This document shows, in pieces, positions 12,001 to 19,742 of a stretch of DNA of 64,000 bases. The notes under the pieces were generated by a model that was not told the origin of the DNA, ran no database searches, and worked only from the letters and a program-made list of their open reading frames with translations. Every line of letters starts with the position of its first letter. Within the stretch, counting starts at the first letter, position 1. This stretch comes from Skeletonema tropicum. Lineage: Eukaryota; Bacillariophyta; Thalassiosirophyceae; Thalassiosirales; Thalassiosiraceae. The stretch is from contig CM074128.1 in assembly GCA_037178625.1 (NCBI GenBank), forward strand, positions 3,844,001 through 3,908,000, read 5' to 3'. The position numbers and the translations under genes were made by a program.

Positions 12001-12436
12001 GATACACGAGCGGTCATTTTTCATGTCCCTATCTCATGCATTGTTGCGATACAAGACAAAGCTTCCTCATAGCACCCGTGATTTAGTGACCGATGTCATG
12101 CTCAAGTGGCTCAAAATGAGCAAGGACTCTAACGAATCCCGCGTGTGTTCCGCACTGCATGAATGTTTTATGCGACTGCTGAATGAGTGGGCGTCACTTG
12201 GGAATGCCGTGCTTTCAAGAGATTTGCTTTTGAGTCTTAGCGAACAAGTCATTGCTGCAGCTTGCAAAAAAGACGAATTCGTGTCACTGTGGGTGAAGAA
12301 CGATGCTCAATTTGCACCCGTGAAAGAGCAGTACCTGCGTATGCTATCGAGTACACCTGACAAGACTGCTGAAAGCTGGAAAGAGAAAATGGGACTGTCT
12401 GTCGAGAAGGTTGATGTCATGGACACGTCCTCGTAG
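9053..12436 (+). CDS. Bromodomain protein with RWD-like N-terminus
   Basis: The first ATG of this frame is at 9053 (upstream in-frame codons lack ATG), giving 1127 residues without introns. The N-terminal ~110 residues ('VDISLAIPNEYPAHPLSV') resemble the beta-strand/YP pattern of RWD domains. A bromodomain covers about residues 600-705: 'GLFLNPVTDAIAPGYSSIIK' with the PMCIRTIEE helix start and 'CVKYN' providing the acetyl-lysine-binding Asn region. A Lys-rich, nuclear-localisation-like stretch follows ('KKRKPPPPLAF', 'RYKRRKKEVEIP'). The last ~350 residues are helical and unrecognised. Bromodomains read acetylated histones, so a chromatin role is likely; an RWD plus bromodomain pairing is unusual. 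Family membership beyond this is not known. Confidence 0.85.
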   Translation: MSTSVSTADPIDDEILEAKKLYPFINVLSRTPSSISVNYKRGYNCVDISLAIPNEYPAHPLSVSIGKDVLLPSGLKKRLEKELNDVANEKAQHNNNNAHQQVAAVWGRLVSFLDTNMAIPADFPCGSNSAKCQNHIRKAFGKDARASIQSFQQSNSLHSYFAKAFGTVPVHEASQRKEKQQQVEPLDPSPALEFLSHLGVSRHEVHSRVATALRAAIEDEIQRMPLPSTNSTNNRLNNRNSVDEDHGHQSLLRLLRSAWLFRDVPELRSVLICLLKRLGENTPVDVLRTLGTKKGDDSKELKHADLISQLGPHMQRLVWEADWDAKVKAASGTTDANSRSEEEITLRGSTILADFIKPAVEQYVNDDILVQAAELAFVGGISERRQATKSRRLEAKDSDIKGGADEATSGTLASIGVGSKISSKGGKDERTVTPSSAHAISSIKGTVGKRPKLLGAVLDMLISEFATSGGGFGNILSMTVAEKRKKLLTDGGSILGGATNLICTLVSDILLSFGQLPRSYEALGILARLLDAAVQAGTLSDNTLAQIQGCLRTLFRPTDSNLSQEPPVTQPKTKADSGKKIKLSLKNIPTKTFPDHPTDDSDFERKLLQKILKKAIAVMKENDPQGLFLNPVTDAIAPGYSSIIKRPMCIRTIEEQMMESSYDSIEDFRDDTLLMFANCVKYNVGDSGQWFRVEAQRQKQLWKEKIYPEAKTKLSAEKAKRKAALKKAKANEAASTGSKKRKPPPPLAFAPGMKKSAVPTGEKKKDDAAINNLTAKDVDPLPPWRYKRRKKEVEIPSLQCLASMLLADPFVVRLLVDKIEKIVRADVFQNKSLPSGNTMLPSLLQLLNIAKISTQLCAMKGKRLIIPDAGLKEILMEGEDRNLSYETLRKFLPLLSKLLLDVDLDKRMAVGGDLYDAAAQSLLAPSDVMDLEWNGTSSLQDLQVIVEGAFIHLMQPGNTNEVALQHQFPRFVNALDKLSDGNMIHERSFFMSLSHALLRYKTKLPHSTRDLVTDVMLKWLKMSKDSNESRVCSALHECFMRLLNEWASLGNAVLSRDLLLSLSEQVIAAACKKDEFVSLWVKNDAQFAPVKEQYLRMLSSTPDKTAESWKEKMGLSVEKVDVMDTSS

Positions 12437-12468
12437 TTTGATTGGCTATCTTTTTAAGATTTATTTAT

Positions 12469-13971
12469 TCATGATGCATCATTCTCCTTGCTATTCCACC
12501 ATCTCATTAACTCGGTTCTGTTCGACGCTTTTGCCTTTTCCAGCATAGTGTCGACAACTGTAACGATGTCTTTCAGTGAGACTCCCAAGTGTTTCACAAT
12601 CTCTTTGTTGGTAAATCCTTTCCCTATCAAGTCCATAATTGCCTTCTCCTTCGTTAACATCAGTTTCTTGGAAGATTTGGGAATATCATCGTCACCAGCA
12701 CCAATAGAAATTACCTCATCTTCTTCAACTTCACTGCCATGACCATGATTCTCTTTAGACCACTTTACAAGCTGTGGTCTCTTCTTGGTTCTCGTCTTCT
12801 TGAACAATGACGACACGATCTTTTCAACCTTGCTTATGCTGCAATTCATGTGTTTTTCACCAATTTCCTTGTTAGTGAAACCCTTCTCTACCAGGTTAAT
12901 GACTTTCTGTTCGTCAGGTGTGAATTGAAGTTTGTTTATATCTTCCAAAGTCACTTTTGGTATTGATAATTGTTTAGCAGCAGCATCGTCATTAAAATCA
13001 TTTGTTGACTGCAAGACATTGGCATTGGATGCTGCCTTTATCTCTTCCTTCATTTCTACAATGTCTTTGTACAACGATGCAAAAGTTGGCGTTGTTGCAT
13101 CGCTTTCATCTAGTATCGAAGATGAAGAATTTGAAATTATTGTACTGTCTGAATTTTCATTTCTTTGTCGCAAAAGAGCCTTTATCTCTTCTATCTCACG
13201 CCTAATCTCCTCCATGGGCATTACTGAATCTTTGCTATTGTCTGTGGATGCTTCACGCTTGATTGTAGCAGTCTTCTCCGATCCCATGACATCATCTCTT
13301 CTCAGCACCCCCTCCAATACAGATAATAGCTCTTCTGGATCAAAAGGCTTTGTTAGGTAAGCATCCGCACCAGCTTCATAGCCAGCTATTCGATCATCAA
13401 CTTTGCCCTTTGCCGTTAGCAAAATGACAGGCAAAGATTCCAACCACACATCCGATCGTATTATATGGAGTAGCTGTATCCCATCCATTTCTCCTCCAAG
13501 TCGCACATCCAACACGATGCAATCTGGGCGCTTGAAAGAAGAAGAGGAAGGATTTGTCGCATTGTAATTTGGATCCAACTTGAAGGAAGTATACCGATTG
13601 CTAGTTGGTTTGAATACGCCTCGACATACCAAGAATGCCGAACGTGCATCGGCAACTCCAGTAACGTGATATCCACCCTCTTTCGAGACGTATCTGCCAA
13701 TTGCATTGCGAAGGAACTCTTCATCTTCAACTACTACGATCCATGGCTTGTTGTTGGTGGTGGCTGTCGTTTGTGGCTGCTGTATTGTTACATCTGCTGT
13801 TTGCTGCTGCTGCTCTATTGTTCGTCGTGATTTTGCGTGATGAATTCCTTTTCGTCGGAATGGCCGGCGTGTTGAATGATGTTGCTGCCGTGTAGGAAGG
13901 TAAAATCCGTCTACTCTGGTCCAGCTGATGGAAATGATGATTAGTATTGCAGTGATTGAAACCATCATCAT
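12469..13971 (-). CDS. Plastid-targeted Ycf29/NarL-like response regulator with two HTH domains
   Basis: The 500-residue protein begins with a hydrophobic signal peptide (residues 1-20) followed by 'VDGFYLPTRQ', a fit to the diatom signal/transit junction with Phe, then a Ser/Arg-rich transit-like stretch. Residues ~76-225 are a receiver domain: acidic pocket E82-D83-E84, phospho-acceptor D155 ('CIVLDVRLGG'), T186 and K208 ('AYLTKPFDPEEL'). A ~30-residue insertion precedes the D155 strand. Two LuxR/GerE-type helix-turn-helix domains follow at ~349-404 and ~438-491, sharing 'KGFTNKEI'. The receiver and the 'NRTELMRW' end resemble Ycf29 (TctD), a regulator encoded in red-algal plastid genomes. 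It probably controls plastid transcription. Two HTH domains per chain is odd, since relatives have one and dimerise. It ends only 33 bp from the convergent bromodomain gene. Confidence 0.88.
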   Translation of the reverse strand: MMMVSITAILIIISISWTRVDGFYLPTRQQHHSTRRPFRRKGIHHAKSRRTIEQQQQTADVTIQQPQTTATTNNKPWIVVVEDEEFLRNAIGRYVSKEGGYHVTGVADARSAFLVCRGVFKPTSNRYTSFKLDPNYNATNPSSSSFKRPDCIVLDVRLGGEMDGIQLLHIIRSDVWLESLPVILLTAKGKVDDRIAGYEAGADAYLTKPFDPEELLSVLEGVLRRDDVMGSEKTATIKREASTDNSKDSVMPMEEIRREIEEIKALLRQRNENSDSTIISNSSSSILDESDATTPTFASLYKDIVEMKEEIKAASNANVLQSTNDFNDDAAAKQLSIPKVTLEDINKLQFTPDEQKVINLVEKGFTNKEIGEKHMNCSISKVEKIVSSLFKKTRTKKRPQLVKWSKENHGHGSEVEEDEVISIGAGDDDIPKSSKKLMLTKEKAIMDLIGKGFTNKEIVKHLGVSLKDIVTVVDTMLEKAKASNRTELMRWWNSKENDAS

Positions 13972-14410
13972 TTTATATCTATGGCAAGCATCGACTCGAT
14001 ATTATGTGATGTTATCAGTGTTATCAATCAGGGCAAGTGTGGTGCCAGCGATGTTGATGTCGACGTTTCAAATAAAAGAGCTGCATATTTTTTATGCCCG
14101 ATCGACCTGCATTCTAAAAAAACTTCAAGAAAGTTTCGGTCATCTTTCGGTCATCTTTCGGTCATCTTTCGGTCATCTTTCGGATTCTGATAGATGACCG
14201 AAAGATGACCGAAAGATGACTGAAACTTTCTTGAACTTTCAAAGTGAAACAGCAACAGCAAAATTTAACTGTTGTTGAGCCCCTAAATGAAAAGATCTCT
14301 TTGCAACAGAGTTGCATGTTGCAGCCGTTACCGTTATTGTACCTACTTTTGAAAGCTGCAGCGTCCAGCGTTTGGTTTGATTGTGCTCGAAGAGAGGCAG
14401 AGGAGTTAAA
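13972..14410. promoter_or_regulatory. Divergent promoter region of response regulator and NEIL3 genes
   Basis: This 439-bp gap separates two divergent start codons (13971 minus, 14411 plus) and must hold both promoters. Its centre is occupied by a long inverted repeat of an 11-bp unit, described separately. Confidence 0.6.
14124..14235. repeat. 44-bp-arm inverted repeat built from 11-bp units
   Basis: The left side (14134-14183) holds four tandem copies of TTTCGGTCATC plus a partial fifth. The right side (14192-14225) has three copies of the complement, GATGACCGAAA, the last with one change. Including the flanking TTCAAGAAAG / CTTTCTTGAA, arms 14124-14167 and 14192-14235 pair over 44 bp with one mismatch across a 24-bp spacer, so hairpin or cruciform formation is possible. 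Confidence 0.9.
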
Positions 14411-15718
14411 ATGGTGGAAGGGCCAGGTGCCACAAGGAATGGTCGAAAGGCCCAAGTGCTGATAGGCAAAGTCGTTTCATCTTCTGCACCTCTGAACAAC
14501 CCTTGCCATGCACCGTTGCTTGACTGCACTTTGATCGAGGCATTCGTTGTTGGCAAAGAAATGTTTCTGATTTTCATCGACGCCGAAGATGAAGATGGTA
14601 ATGATGCATCCGAGACGGCAATGAGGCTTCACTTTGGAATGAATGGTTCCTTTCGGACCAGGAAGGTTGCAAATCTTGAACTGCAGCCGCCACCGTCGTC
14701 TACACCGCATTGGAAACAGAATGATCTAACGCTTTACTTTGAAAATAACGGAAACAACTCTGGTAGTTACACGGTTGCTGAAGCCTTTGATACAACAGTC
14801 AACTACCCAGTATCAGCATTATCTGCAAGAGAGAAATTCACTAATCTATCGTCGAGAGACGTGTGTTCGGTTCTGTTCAATGCGCAAAATATGTATACAT
14901 CCCTTCGTCAGCTTGGAAGCAGGTTCAACATATCCGATGCACTATTGAATCAAGAGATTTGTCCAGGAGTTGGTAACATCATCAAGATTGAATCACTGCA
15001 TAGAAGTAAAATCGATCCACGAAGGATGGTGAGCAGCATCGCGGACATTGAGCTGCGGCGACTGATACGAAACACGCGTCAATACTCAATGGAATGGTTG
15101 CAGACAGGTCGAGCAGGAACAAAACTTGTCTACAATCAAACCGTCTGCGGTACCTGCAAGGGAATGACCATCAAAATGCAAAAGATTGGAGGATCGTCAG
15201 CAGTTGGTGGAAGTACTAGTACTAGCAATGGATTGAGTCGAGTGACATTTTGGTGTACGGCATGCCAACCGTCGTTCAATCCAACATCACAAGGTAACAA
15301 CAACAGCGGAGCAGGAACAATGTCATCATCGTCATCGGCAGCTGGAAGTCAAGGTACCATTCTTGGGAGAAATCCAATCTTGTCCAACAGATCGCAACCA
15401 CAATGCCCTCAGCATGGACTCAGAGCAACGAAGCTGTCTCGAGTACGGAAAGAAGGTGCCAATACACTGCGCATCTTCTTCACATGTAAAATGAGGAGTT
15501 GTCAGTACTTTCATTGGGCTGATGGTCCATTCCCGAGTTGTCCATGTGGTAAGAAAGCTATCTTGCGTATGTCCAAAACCGAACACAGTGGTGGTAGGTG
15601 GTTCTTGTGCTGTGCAGGAGGTAGTCGGGGCCACAATAACAACGGCTGTGGTCATTTCGCATGGGCAACAGATGATCATCTTGCCCCTTTGGGAACACTA
15701 CTTACGCCTTTATTGTGA
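14411..15718 (+). CDS. NEIL3: Endonuclease VIII-like 3 (NEIL3-type) DNA glycosylase
   Basis: The start is fixed by the catalytic N-terminus: ATG at 14411 gives '[11 protein letters not shown]', with Val2 in the position used by NEIL3 enzymes after Met removal; an extended frame upstream lacks ATG. The 435-residue protein has the Fpg/Nei N-terminal barrel (residues 1-150), the H2TH motif ('[15 protein letters not shown]', ~170-205), a zinc finger with Cys246/249 and Cys282/285, then two C-terminal GRF zinc fingers (Cys332-His335...Cys359-Cys364, and Cys377/379...Cys400/401-Cys413). That order is diagnostic of NEIL3, which removes oxidised bases from single-stranded DNA and unhooks interstrand crosslinks at stalled forks. 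Shorter than animal NEIL3 because linker regions are missing. No introns. Confidence 0.92.
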   Translation: MVEGPGATRNGRKAQVLIGKVVSSSAPLNNPCHAPLLDCTLIEAFVVGKEMFLIFIDAEDEDGNDASETAMRLHFGMNGSFRTRKVANLELQPPPSSTPHWKQNDLTLYFENNGNNSGSYTVAEAFDTTVNYPVSALSAREKFTNLSSRDVCSVLFNAQNMYTSLRQLGSRFNISDALLNQEICPGVGNIIKIESLHRSKIDPRRMVSSIADIELRRLIRNTRQYSMEWLQTGRAGTKLVYNQTVCGTCKGMTIKMQKIGGSSAVGGSTSTSNGLSRVTFWCTACQPSFNPTSQGNNNSGAGTMSSSSSAAGSQGTILGRNPILSNRSQPQCPQHGLRATKLSRVRKEGANTLRIFFTCKMRSCQYFHWADGPFPSCPCGKKAILRMSKTEHSGGRWFLCCAGGSRGHNNNGCGHFAWATDDHLAPLGTLLTPLL

Positions 15719-15814
15719 CTTTGAATATTTTCCTAATCCATAACAACAGCATATTCAATAACATCCAGTATAACCTACATTTACTATGTTATAGTTCCTA
15801 CCGAAATCAAAAAG

Positions 15815-17164
15815 TTACATCTGATTTAATTGATCTCTTACGCTGTAAAACGCATTCGTGACAAACTCATTGTGTTTTAGAATCACAGGTAACCTAGGAT
15901 GAGTTATGACATCCTTCTCACTGGCACGCACAGACAATGCGTACAAGTCTTGCAAAGTCTGATCCACATGCTCACGTATTGTTTGTAATGTATATTGCCA
16001 ATACTGATTATGAAAGGATTGCTTTGTCTCTTCATCTCCACTCGTATAAGCATCGTAGAATTGTTGCTGCAGACTTGGATCCGACCCGCCCAATAGTGAA
16101 TACAAGACAACGTCATACACTTCGGGTGCAATCTCACCATTGCTATAAAACAGCAAATTTGACGCCGTCAATCCCAAGTCTGTCATTTCATTTTGCATGT
16201 TCATCATTTTGCAGAATGTTCCTGGCGCCTGCTCATCAAGAAAACCATATTTTGCAAGAAGTGCAGATGGATCAGATGGTCCTGAATACTTGATGCGTAA
16301 AGGATATCCTTGAGGTATGTCACTTGCTGCATAAAACACGCAATTTCCATCTTCGTCATGATCTATTGTAACTTCTGGCTCGGTGCCATGATTGAAAAAG
16401 TCGCCAACTGGCACAATCATCCTTTCACCCTCCCAAACAACAAATGATCGTGTCGCCACTACATTGAATGCCCACTTTAACACATTCATATTATTCCGTG
16501 TCTTTTTATCAATGAACCCCGTCACCAGCACCATATCCAAAGCCTCTCGAAATGTTGAGAAAGTGTTCCTTTCCGTCTCAGCAAGCTGTGCAGCATAGGG
16601 AAGGAGACATTCAAAGCACGAGTACGTCATAGCAGCGCCATTATTGAACTTTCGTGGCAGTGAGTTTAACCAGTAATAGTACGATGAAATTTCTCCTCTC
16701 TCGTATTCTGCCAACACCTTTACAAACAATGCAAATAATGGTATTTCCTTTTCCATTCCTAAATCAGTTAGACTCGCTTCAGCGTTTGACAGAAATGCAT
16801 TGAGCTCACTTCGAATGATGCCTGATGATAATATTGTATCAGCCGGGACAAACAGCACCGGGCTTCCAGCAGAAATAGGCTGCGAAGCAACTATACTATA
16901 ATCTTCTGCCATTCCACCGAATCCATCGTCCTCGTATGACGCTGTGATCTCACATCCGTCACGCTGTATACCAACGTTGGTGGCCCACATGTCCATGCTT
17001 GCAACATCACGAGCGGCATCTTCCCCTACGCTAACTACTGAGCTCACGGAGGAGTGCAGACGAACCGCCGATGATCGGATAGGGTTGTTAGGTGACAGTG
17101 ACTGGAACGCACATGTCGATTGAAGTAGGAAGGAGCCCCCAGCGGCGAAGAGGAAGGCCTTCAT
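15815..17164 (-). CDS. Plastid-targeted SET-domain methyltransferase, Rubisco LSMT-like
   Basis: The frame is open further upstream, but the ATG at 17164 gives 'MKAFLFAAGGSFLLQ' followed by 'STCAFQSLS', a signal peptide with an ASAF-type plastid junction, so this start is preferred (449 residues). A split SET domain spans roughly residues 60-310: 'SQPISAGSPVLFVP', the 'VPVGDFFNHG' AdoMet/Lys-channel motif near residue 256, and 'YSGPSDPSALLAKYGF' near 300. The C-terminus matches the helical Rubisco-LSMT substrate-binding domain. The family trimethylates lysines on Rubisco large subunit, fructose-bisphosphate aldolase or other targets; the diatom substrate is unknown. It is divergent from the CtpA gene with starts 236 bp apart, so the two plastid genes may share a promoter. 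Confidence 0.88.
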   Translation of the reverse strand: MKAFLFAAGGSFLLQSTCAFQSLSPNNPIRSSAVRLHSSVSSVVSVGEDAARDVASMDMWATNVGIQRDGCEITASYEDDGFGGMAEDYSIVASQPISAGSPVLFVPADTILSSGIIRSELNAFLSNAEASLTDLGMEKEIPLFALFVKVLAEYERGEISSYYYWLNSLPRKFNNGAAMTYSCFECLLPYAAQLAETERNTFSTFREALDMVLVTGFIDKKTRNNMNVLKWAFNVVATRSFVVWEGERMIVPVGDFFNHGTEPEVTIDHDEDGNCVFYAASDIPQGYPLRIKYSGPSDPSALLAKYGFLDEQAPGTFCKMMNMQNEMTDLGLTASNLLFYSNGEIAPEVYDVVLYSLLGGSDPSLQQQFYDAYTSGDEETKQSFHNQYWQYTLQTIREHVDQTLQDLYALSVRASEKDVITHPRLPVILKHNEFVTNAFYSVRDQLNQM

Positions 17165-17400
17165 GATGTTTATGTTGTTGTTGGTTGGCTTGGTTCCTTC
17201 TTGCTTTTTGCTTTGGAGGTGGAAGTGAGAAAAAAATGAGGCACAGGAACAAAAGTGGTCCTCGATCGTCATCCTCCATCGATATATATGTACCGATGAA
17301 CGATGAGCTGAGCTCTTGCTCAGTGCTCAGGCTATACTATCTCACTCTTGCTTTCCTCTTATCAATTGAAGCTGCTGCACGTGCTTGCGGTAGCGTAACT
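17165..17400. promoter_or_regulatory. Shared divergent promoter, SET methyltransferase and CtpA genes
   Basis: A 236-bp interval between divergent starts. It contains 'cgatatatatgtaccg' at about 17280-17295 as a TATA-like stretch. Both flanking products are predicted plastid proteins, so co-regulation is plausible but untested. Confidence 0.45.
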
Positions 17401-18840
17401 ATGACGATTCGGTGCGCTTTTGTAGCAGTGCTGCTTGGTTGCAGCTGCACGGCATTTCATCTTCCTCCTCTAACTAAAACACTCTCAAAGACAGCACAAA
17501 AAAATGTTCTGCAGTACTCTTTGAATGACGCAGAAGAGCATTCAATGATCGGCACTATACTATCATCTCAATTAAAACGAACAATTAATACACTTGTTAC
17601 TGCAGCTGCACTCTTCACAACGACACTCGCATCTCCTGTCAACATTCATGTAAATACAAACGAGCCAGCGATAACGATTGAGAAGTCACAAGCTTATGCA
17701 TTAAATGAAAACCAACTCTTTATATCAGATGTATGGTTCAAAGTCACAACTCAATACTTTGATCAAAGCTTCAACGGTTTGGGTGAGAACGGCTGGCGAG
17801 CAAAAGAGAAGGAGGCATTTCAGGCTGTCGAGGACACTGGTCCAGATGACGAAGAACTCGTTGAAAATGCTATCAAAGTTATGCTTTCAGCGTTAGGAGA
17901 TCCATACACTAGATTCTTGCCAAAAGAAAAGTACGAGGTCTTGACTGCATATGCAACAGGTGATAGTGGTAAAGCAGGCATAGGCGTGCAGCTACTCGAA
18001 GATCCAAGAACAAAAAATGTAGTTGTAATGGCCACGACTTCAGGTGGACCGTCAGAATCAGCTGGCGTTCAAGCTGGAGATGTAATACTCAAGATAAATG
18101 GCGAAGATATGACTGGTGCTAGTGCTGAAATTGTTGCAGCAAAATGCAGAGGCGAGCAAGGCGAAAAAGTGGATATCGTCTTTCTTCGTAGAGATGAAAA
18201 TGCAGAAAAAGAGTATCTAAAATCAATCACAAGGGCCCCGGTGAAAGTGAATCCAATCCAAACTCAATTGTTCACGTCTGAGTCTGGGAAACGAGTCGGC
18301 CTTCTGAAGGTTCCTTCGTTTAGTACTGAAACAGTCAAAGAGATAGTGAACGGATTGCGCACTATATCGGATGATGGTAAACTTGATGCAATTGCCATTG
18401 ACATACGTGGCAATGTCGGCGGTTACATGCCTGCAGGCGTTGAAGCTGCAAATTTGTTTCTTCCTGCACGAGCTCACATCATCGCAGAGGTTGACAAGTC
18501 AGGTGCCATAAAGGGATATGATGCAGACGGTATTGGCGCTGAGACGTCAACTCCACTCTATCTTCTGGTAGACGGGCGGACAGCAAGCGCAGCAGAAATT
18601 TTCGCTGGTGCACTGCAAGATAATCAAAGAGCGGTAGTGGTTGGTAGCAAAACTTTTGGCAAGGGCAGGATTCAAAACGTCCAACCATTGGAGAATGGGA
18701 GTGGTTTAGCTGTAACTAGAGCAAGATACATTACACCAAAAGGAAGAGATCTTCATGGTGTCGGAATCATTCCAAACAAAGAGCCAAGTCAGTGTGAATC
18801 AGCTGATTCTGCTCGAACCTGTCTTGCTGATATTGTCTAG
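17401..18840 (+). CDS. ctpA: Carboxy-terminal processing protease CtpA (D1 maturation)
   Basis: The ATG at 17401 gives a signal peptide and 'CSCTAFHLPP', an ASAF-type plastid junction; 479 residues. A second hydrophobic stretch (61-78, 'TINTLVTAAALFTTTLASPV') looks like a thylakoid-lumen signal, as expected for CtpA. The N-terminal 'ALGDPYTRFLP' motif (165-174) is family-typical; a PDZ domain covers ~192-265; the peptidase S41 domain has catalytic Ser396 in 'DGRTASAAEIFAGAL' and Lys421 in 'KTFGKGRIQNV'. The enzyme cleaves the C-terminal extension of the photosystem II D1 precursor in the lumen so the manganese cluster can assemble. No introns. It converges on the Ycf34 gene, 47 bp away. Confidence 0.95.
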   Translation: MTIRCAFVAVLLGCSCTAFHLPPLTKTLSKTAQKNVLQYSLNDAEEHSMIGTILSSQLKRTINTLVTAAALFTTTLASPVNIHVNTNEPAITIEKSQAYALNENQLFISDVWFKVTTQYFDQSFNGLGENGWRAKEKEAFQAVEDTGPDDEELVENAIKVMLSALGDPYTRFLPKEKYEVLTAYATGDSGKAGIGVQLLEDPRTKNVVVMATTSGGPSESAGVQAGDVILKINGEDMTGASAEIVAAKCRGEQGEKVDIVFLRRDENAEKEYLKSITRAPVKVNPIQTQLFTSESGKRVGLLKVPSFSTETVKEIVNGLRTISDDGKLDAIAIDIRGNVGGYMPAGVEAANLFLPARAHIIAEVDKSGAIKGYDADGIGAETSTPLYLLVDGRTASAAEIFAGALQDNQRAVVVGSKTFGKGRIQNVQPLENGSGLAVTRARYITPKGRDLHGVGIIPNKEPSQCESADSARTCLADIV

Positions 18841-18887
18841 TAAAATTGGTATTAATTCAGCTGTACAAAAGAAACTAGTTCTCTGCT

Positions 18888-19445
18888 TTACGTCGGCACG
18901 AAATCCGGATTTGCAAGTTTAATCTCCTCGGGCATGTTGTTCACCCACATATCTTTCTGTTCCACAAAGTCCTCACATTCTATAACATCGTATTCATATG
19001 ATGTGGTACCACTAAGATCATATTGTGTACTACCGAACAATGCTTCGTCTTCCTCTGCTTGTTTCCCATCATTTGCCTCAGCGTAGGACTCCTCAGCTCG
19101 ACGTGTTTCTTCCTCGTGCTCCTCCCACATTTTCCCCAGCTCATTCTCTGTTGATTTATCCTCGTCTGGACGGATGTGAACATTGATTGTTGGTGAACCA
19201 TCTCGAGGTTCCCAGCTTGGTGTCTTATTAATATGCGGTTGACCGTGCTGCTGCTCTACAAAGTGATATGCGGAACAATTCGTTACGTGTTTGCAGTGAA
19301 TACAAATGCAGTGAAGCTGCGAGAACGATTGAGGGCGGCAGATCTCATGAGTACGCGAAACGATATTGTTAGAGGAAGGTGAAAACGCAACAGCTGATGA
19401 TAGCAGCAGCGATGCCGCTGCTACTATTGTAAGGATTGGGTTCAT
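18888..19445 (-). CDS. ycf34: Nuclear-encoded, plastid-targeted Ycf34 homologue
   Basis: A 185-residue protein. Residues 1-20 form a signal peptide ending 'SSAVAFSPSS', a clear ASAF junction. The core 'CICIHCKHVTNCSAYHFVEQ' followed by 'HGQPHI' and 'GSPTINVHIRPDE' matches Ycf34, a small cyanobacterial/red-plastid protein with conserved cysteines reported to bind an iron-sulfur cluster and to affect photosynthetic electron flow. The Cys residues of the CxCxxC...C pattern are all present. An acidic, Glu-rich C-terminal extension follows (~100-150) and ends in 'DMWVNNMPEEIKLANPDFVP'. In red algae this gene is in the plastid genome; here it carries targeting signals, so it moved to the nucleus. 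No introns. Confidence 0.87.
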   Translation of the reverse strand: MNPILTIVAAASLLLSSAVAFSPSSNNIVSRTHEICRPQSFSQLHCICIHCKHVTNCSAYHFVEQQHGQPHINKTPSWEPRDGSPTINVHIRPDEDKSTENELGKMWEEHEEETRRAEESYAEANDGKQAEEDEALFGSTQYDLSGTTSYEYDVIECEDFVEQKDMWVNNMPEEIKLANPDFVPT

Positions 19446-19742
19446 ATTGCGTGTAGACTATGGTTATTGTGGATGCTTGCTTTGTATTCTATCTGCCAGC
19501 ATCAGCATGGTCTTTCCCCGTCTATTCCTGTGTTGCTTGCTTTGCCAGCTTGCTTTCTCGCCAGCATCACACGTTACGTCATGCTTGTTAGTGTGTCATC
19601 TGTCACAACAATGACAGCAACGCCCCTTGAGGCCCCTTGCCACTTGTCACTTGCCCTATGCCATCGCATGAACGAACATGCTTCAGCTTCATGAGATGCA
19701 CCATGAACCTCGACTAATGCGTTATGCAATGAAGCATGAAAT

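Noticed and set aside
12469..13971. Bacterial contamination as origin of the response regulator
   Set aside because: It carries a diatom-type plastid leader and sits between eukaryotic genes with similar base composition.
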